The position numbers and the translations under genes were made by a program. A DNA stretch of 10,902 nucleotides from Obelidium mucronatum (taxonomy: Eukaryota; Chytridiomycota; Chytridiomycetes; Chytridiales; Chytriomycetaceae), in assembly GCA_025765595.1 (NCBI GenBank), contig JAIVFH010000663.1, positions 1 through 10,902 on the forward strand, given 5' to 3'. Below the pieces are notes generated by a model. That model had not been told where the DNA came from. It did no database searches and saw only the letters and a list, made by a program, of their open reading frames with translations. Below, in pieces: positions 7,056-10,902 of the stretch (position 1 is the stretch's first letter; every line of letters starts with the position of its first letter).

Positions 7056-8200
7056 ATGGCCACCACATCCAACGCACAACCATTAACGTCCAAAACTTTT
7101 TCAGACTTGGGTCTGACCAAAAAAACCATCATATCAGTACCTCCTCAATGCACTATCGAAGATGCCTTGAAGACGATGGCAAGTTGGTGGGCTGTATTAT
7201 CAACATAATAACAAACCTATTCTTTTTTGCACCAGGCGACCCACAATGTCCTCACCCTACCAATCACATCGCGCGCCTTCCCCGACAAATACGTCTACAT
7301 TCTCTCGACGCTCGATATTCTCCTCTACATTGTATCCCGCCAAAAGGCGGGCTCCACCTTAGACCTATCAGCAACCGTCGAAAGCGCCATGACGATGGTT
7401 AGTGCCGTGCGCAGAGATTTGTTTTTCACTTAATTGGAAATATCCCCCAACAAAAACAAGGACGCCGAAATGGAATCCTACCGCGTCTTTGAACGCGACT
7501 ACCGCGACACAATCGAATCAACCATGCTCGTATTCGCACAAGGCCTCCACCGCGCCTTAATCTCCGACGCACTCAAACAAAAACCATCCATCGTCCTCAC
7601 ACAATCCGATATCCTCAACTACATCCACAAGAACGTGTGTTTCAAGCAAAAAGACAAGAACATCTTGAGTCTCGCGTGTTTTGGAAAAACGCTGGCTGAA
7701 TTGGGGCTTGTGATGACGAGCAGTGTCAAGAGTATGAAGGAGTCGGAGACGGCGTTGGAAGGGTATAATCGAATGGCGCATTTCAAGTTGTTGGCGCTTC
7801 CGGTTTTGAGTAGTGCGGGGTTGGTTGTGGCGACTTTGTCGGCTTCTGATTTGAGAGGGCTTTCGAGAGAGACGTTGGCGTTTGTGGAGTTGCCGGTTCT
7901 TGAGTTTTTGAAGAAGATGGTAAGGGTTTTCTTTTATGTGGGGTATATCTGCGTCAGCAAGTTCCATCAACTCACCTTTTTTTTTGTGTTTCCCCATCCG
8001 AAAAACAGAACCTGAAGGCTGAAAATGAAACTACTTCTTCATTGACTCCTGCAGACACGCTTTTGGATGCAATCAATTTGTTGGTGGAGAGAGACGTTCA
8101 TCGTTTGTGGATTGTTGATTCAGTGCTTCGTCCTATTGGGGTTGTTTCTCAATCTGACGTGATTGCTGCCATTTTGGGAATCTCTGTTCCAAAGAACTGA
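7056..8200 (+). CDS. Protein with four CBS repeats (AMPK-gamma / Sds23-like)
   Basis: Exons 7056-7193, 7236-7397, 7461-7919 and 8009-8200 give 316 aa. All three introns (42, 63 and 89 nt) are GT-AG and phase 0. The 42-nt intron contains TAATAAC as a branch site. CBS pairs bind adenine nucleotides and report energy state, as in Snf4/AMPK-gamma or Sds23. CBS1 is about residues 24-80 (TIEDALKTMA ... NVLTLPIT ... YILSTLDILLYIV). CBS2 is weaker, at about 112-160 (GLHRALIS ... SIVLTQSDILNYIHKN). CBS3 is about 185-237 (SETALEGYNRMAHFKLLALP ... VATLSASDLRGL). CBS4 is about 260-312 (DTLLDAINLLVERDVHRLWI ... IGVVSQSDVIAAIL). The HRLWIVD motif in CBS4 and HR in CBS2 suit the His-Arg phosphate contacts of AMPK-gamma. 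The length is near that of Snf4. No kinase-beta domain or membrane segment is present. The exon-1 donor (7194, GTATTA) was chosen because it alone keeps frame. Assignment to Snf4 rather than another four-CBS protein is open. The gene follows uS4m on the same strand, 149 bp downstream. Confidence 0.85.
7336..7351. repeat. Perfect inverted repeat CCCGCC-AAAA-GGCGGG inside CBS exon 2
   Basis: A 6-bp GC-only stem with an AAAA loop, coding for part of SRQKAGS in the CBS protein. It could fold in the mRNA but may simply result from codon choice. Confidence 0.5.
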
Positions 8201-8808
8201 AAACACAACGGATAAAAAAAAAGCAAAGGGGGCTTTTGCAAGATAAAATGAATACAGATATCAATGATGTCTTTTTGTTTGGCTGAACGCGTTTTTCTCA
8301 AACTCAAATAAAAAAAATCCAACTGTAATTTTGAACCTGGATTTATTATACAATATTTAGAATCAAATCAGTTTTTTTTTATGCTTAATTCAGGGGGGTG
8401 AAGATACACACAAATTGACGTGCGATGCTCAAAAAAACGAATTCTTCAATAAAAACTTCAACCAATAACCTTTAAAAACGTATCTCTACAGGTTTGCATC
8501 GAAATTTACGAGAGTTGGGCAGGTTTCAATTTGTTTTGATCCTGACGCTGGTTTGTACCATAAAAAGCATTCAACATTCATCTCAAAATCATATTTTATA
8601 TATCTGAAAGTGATTCTTGAAGATTACTTTCCTTTTGTTGTGCAATTCCAATTGGGTTGTGAGTTTGGACATGTCTGTCCGAACAAAAACGAACCAAAAC
8701 TGAGAAAAAACTGTCCAAATCCAAGCTGCCTATGTGAGTTACTTTAGATGCCGCATCTCTCTTTCTAAACAAGGATAAAAATCCATCGCTCTGCACAGTG
8801 GAATCCTA
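8201..8808. other. Intergenic region with a possible 5' exon of the next gene
   Basis: The first 300 bp hold AATAAA motifs and A/T-rich DNA with no supported gene. Near 8664-8733 a short open stretch (SEQKRTKTEKKLSKSKLP) ends at a good donor (GTGAGT at 8734). It could splice in phase to 8799 over a 65-nt intron with a CTAAAC branch site, which would extend the right-hand gene upstream. A different open frame at 8553-8747 (ending in FGHVCPNKNEPK and NCPNPSC) contains a Cys pattern but no recognised domain. Confidence 0.4.
8307..8312 (+). terminator. Poly(A) signal of the CBS gene
   Basis: AATAAA 107 nt past the stop codon, followed by a run of A. A second AATAAA lies at 8448-8453. Confidence 0.45.
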
Positions 8809-10902
8809 ATGGTACTTCTGGAAACTGAGACTGTTCAGATTCTAGGGACATGGCTAACAGGCCCAGACGGAACAATCCTCTCTATTGACTCAAAACCAAT
8901 ATTTCTAGAGTGTGAAATATCGTGAGCTGTTTTTGCTTGTTTCTTCGGTCAATCTTCATCTTAAAAACTGACAATTTCTAACTTCACTGACAGAACGAGC
9001 AACAACCACCCCATCGGGCAACATGTATACATTATCTCGCTTTTATACGCAGTACTTGGACTAAGTTTCCGCCTGGACAAGTTCCTTTTGCGCGATCTGC
9101 TGGGCAGCCACGTCTATTGCGCCCATACGTCCATTCATCGAAGAATTGCCAGAACAGAGACAGGAAAGGCTCTCAGTAGATATGCAGGTCCTCAAACTGT
9201 CGCAACTATTGTTGGACTTTCGAAAATCCTACAAAGCGACACTGGTCTTGGGGCAAGACTTTTTCAAATGCTACTTGGAAGGGTTGATGACAAAGTGATC
9301 TGTGCCAATACAGGAAATGCTGTTCGATTTGCTCAACAATTGACAGCTTTGGTTGGAGCAAAGATGGAAAGAAATGGTAATGTGCCCTTCCTTGCCTGTC
9401 CAATTCTCTAATTCTCTAAGTCAAGAACAGCTTTCTACTTGGCCAACAAAGAGTTTGCAGACCAAAGCGTACAGCAAACACAAGAGCTAAAAATCTACCG
9501 AGGTTACTTTGGGGATATACGTGAGGGCTTTGAAACCATCGAAACAAGCCGAACAAACCTGAGATATCGAAACTCTGTCGAAATATGTGAAACTGTTGCC
9601 AAACTGCAGCAAAAGGTTCGAACGTTGACTCTCCAGCTTTCACGATTTCACGAACTATCCAAGAAGTGTCCAAATTTTTTTGAACTCATGCGCAAATACC
9701 CACGTTTTGTTGCCAAACTCAATGGCGGAAGAAACCTGGTGCTTTTTACTCTGAATGCAGTTCTTAAGCCATGGTACAAGCCTGATACATTCAATTATCA
9801 ATTTTCTTGCAGTCAAATGGAGTTCCACAGGTTTGAAACTAGTGTTGCTTTGATGTATTCTGACTATTTCTCACTACAGTTTGACCAACTTCAATGGAGG
9901 CCAAGCAGCAAATCTGTTCTCGGTGGTGGAAAAGCGTTTCGCAATGCACTTGCATGCTAAGGGGCTGAAAGCTGGAATCAAGGCCCTTGCCGGAGCTGGA
10001 TTTAGGAAACAATCAGGAGACGAGATTATTACTGGGATACCAAAAAACCATCCTTCTCTCTTTGAGGGAAATCAAATCTGGCCAGGAGATCGCGGAATCC
10101 AGTACAAGTTCCGAGCCCAGGGCAAGGAAGAAGTGGGATTGCATTTCACTGACGCAAAATTGCAGTTGATTGTTGCAAGTTTGGAAGACGACCAAGCAAT
10201 GATATCTGAGAAAGGGCTATTCGGTAGTTACGGTCTCAGTGTCGATGAGATGAATGTCGGAAAAGTGCCTCCGGTTTGCTTGTTCAAGATTCAAATGGGG
10301 TTGCACCATACTAGGATCTCCAGACTTTGTTGAAGGAGTGTCTATTCGTAAAATCGAAAATGTAAATGTTCCAGGGATTATGTTTATTGCACTTTAGTGA
10401 CACATATAATAAGTAGGATTGCTGGAATTTGTTGCGCTCCCTCAGTAGTGGTTTCAGATCAAATCAAAAGAACCGTGCCGATGGCTTTCTTATACAGGAA
10501 TCTGAATCCGCATTACATGTATCGAGTTCATGGAATCGAACGGTCTGGACTCCAGTCCTTGGTAGCAGCCCCTCCATTCTTTTCCATACAGCAATCCTCA
10601 AGAATCCTCAGAATCCCACACAAAATCGTGTTGATAAACTGTACACAGTCCGGAGCTCATACCGAAAAGATGCTGTAAAAGCAACAGCCTCCCAACTCAA
10701 GACTCTAAACGCTCGTCAGCACAAGTCCGTCTATGTGAAAGACTTCTGTTCCAAATTAAAAGCCAATATAGCATTATTCTTGCAGCAACTATTCAAACTG
10801 CGCAGACTCCTTCTGGTCCAATGTCAAGTTGACTGGACTATGCATCATCAGATTTCTGTCAGTGATCTTGTGCCGTTGCTGGAATCTCGGCATTTGCTAT
10901 CC
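8809..10902 (+). CDS. Unrecognised multi-exon gene, 3' end beyond the window
   Basis: I do not recognise this protein. Phase-consistent GT-AG joins suggest exons 8809-8921, 8994-9376, 9431-9773, 9813-9830, 9880-10223, 10315-10347, 10398-10561 and 10603 to the edge, at least 566 aa. Branch-like sites support several introns: TTCTAAC before 8994, CTAAT before 9431, CTGAC before 9880. The best exons are 8994-9376 (RLDKFLLRDLLGSH, VDDKVICANTGNAVRFAQQL) and 9431-9773 (LKIYRGYFGDIREGFETIET, CETVAKLQQKVRTLTLQLSR), which share one frame across a clean 54-nt intron. The exon at 9880-10223 reads RFAMHLHAKGLKAGIKALAG and HPSLFEGNQIWPGDRG. The last exon (RSSYRKDAVKATASQLKTLN) stays open to the edge. Exon structure after 10223 is uncertain. 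The start may instead lie in an upstream exon near 8664. The sequence is mostly helical and Lys/Arg/Gln-rich, with no clear signal peptide. Introns of 39-91 nt match the other genes. Decay is possible but not required, because every shift falls at a plausible splice site. Confidence 0.5.
9813..9830 (+). other. Possible 18-nt microexon in the unrecognised gene
   Basis: The 18 nt TCAAATGGAGTTCCACAG are preceded by TTCTTGCAG and followed by GTTTGA. They are flanked by candidate introns of 39 nt (9774-9812) and 49 nt (9831-9879). Because 18 is a multiple of 3, including or skipping it leaves the frame unchanged (six residues, QMEFH plus two split codons). A single 106-nt intron, 9774-9879, is the alternative. 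Confidence 0.4.

Noticed and set aside
9088..9411. FANCD2-like reading in a second frame
   Set aside because: An alternative frame gives a helical, plausible-looking peptide (LLLDFRKSYKATLVLGQDFF) but meets a TGA soon after. The chosen frame is longer, has better codon pattern, and joins the next exon through a clean intron.
10600..10902. Possible MutS homolog (MSH2/MSH6-type) in the last exon
   Set aside because: ATASQLKTLN and a later ESRHLLS recall the MutS lever and the RHP motif, but the preceding 450 residues do not fit MutS domains and the Walker region would lie outside the window. Kept as unrecognised.
1..10902. CRISPR array, tRNA or rRNA gene, transposon ends
   Set aside because: No regularly spaced repeats, no cloverleaf or rRNA core motifs, and no terminal repeats or transposase/reverse-transcriptase motifs were found by eye.

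Overview
The window looks like nuclear DNA of a zoosporic (flagellated) fungus such as a chytrid or relative. It is gene-dense, with short GT-AG introns (about 40-120 nt) that often carry a CTAAC- or CTGAC-like branch site. The uS4m gene has a fungal-type C-terminus. The intraflagellar-transport gene IFT81 and a cyclic-nucleotide-gated-type channel are genes expected in organisms with swimming zoospores. No taxon can be fixed from sequence alone.

Layout, left to right. (1) Positions 1-1079, + strand: the C-terminal half of IFT81, clearly recognisable but broken by several frameshifts. (2) Positions 981-1643: a ~325-bp tandem duplication, about 98% identical between copies. It contains the last IFT81 exon, the 3' intergenic DNA and the last codons of the converging gene. 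Copy 1 has a damaged IFT81 exon and copy 2 has a clean one. (3) Positions 1606-2058, - strand: a small PH-like protein gene with one 63-nt intron that keeps the frame open. (4) Positions 2468-5531, - strand: a six-exon cyclic-nucleotide-binding channel of 886 aa whose pore lacks the normal selectivity filter. (5) A 92-bp purine-rich divergent promoter. (6) Positions 5624-6906, + strand: mitochondrial ribosomal protein uS4m (NAM9 type), two exons, 401 aa. (7) Positions 7056-8200, + strand: a four-exon, four-CBS-repeat protein of 316 aa resembling AMPK-gamma/Sds23-type adenylate sensors. (8) Positions 8809 to the right edge, + strand: an unrecognised gene of at least eight exons, inferred from phase-consistent splice sites, including a possible 18-nt microexon.

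The genes do not form an obvious pathway. IFT81 (flagellar assembly) and the channel (possible cyclic-nucleotide signalling in zoospores) share a biological theme. uS4m and the CBS protein are housekeeping or metabolic.

The points most worth a second look are: the missing selectivity filter in the channel; the frameshifted IFT81 next to a duplication that may be an assembly misjoin; repeated switches of base composition inside exons, C-rich then G-rich on the coding strand in genes on both strands; and the unidentified gene on the right.
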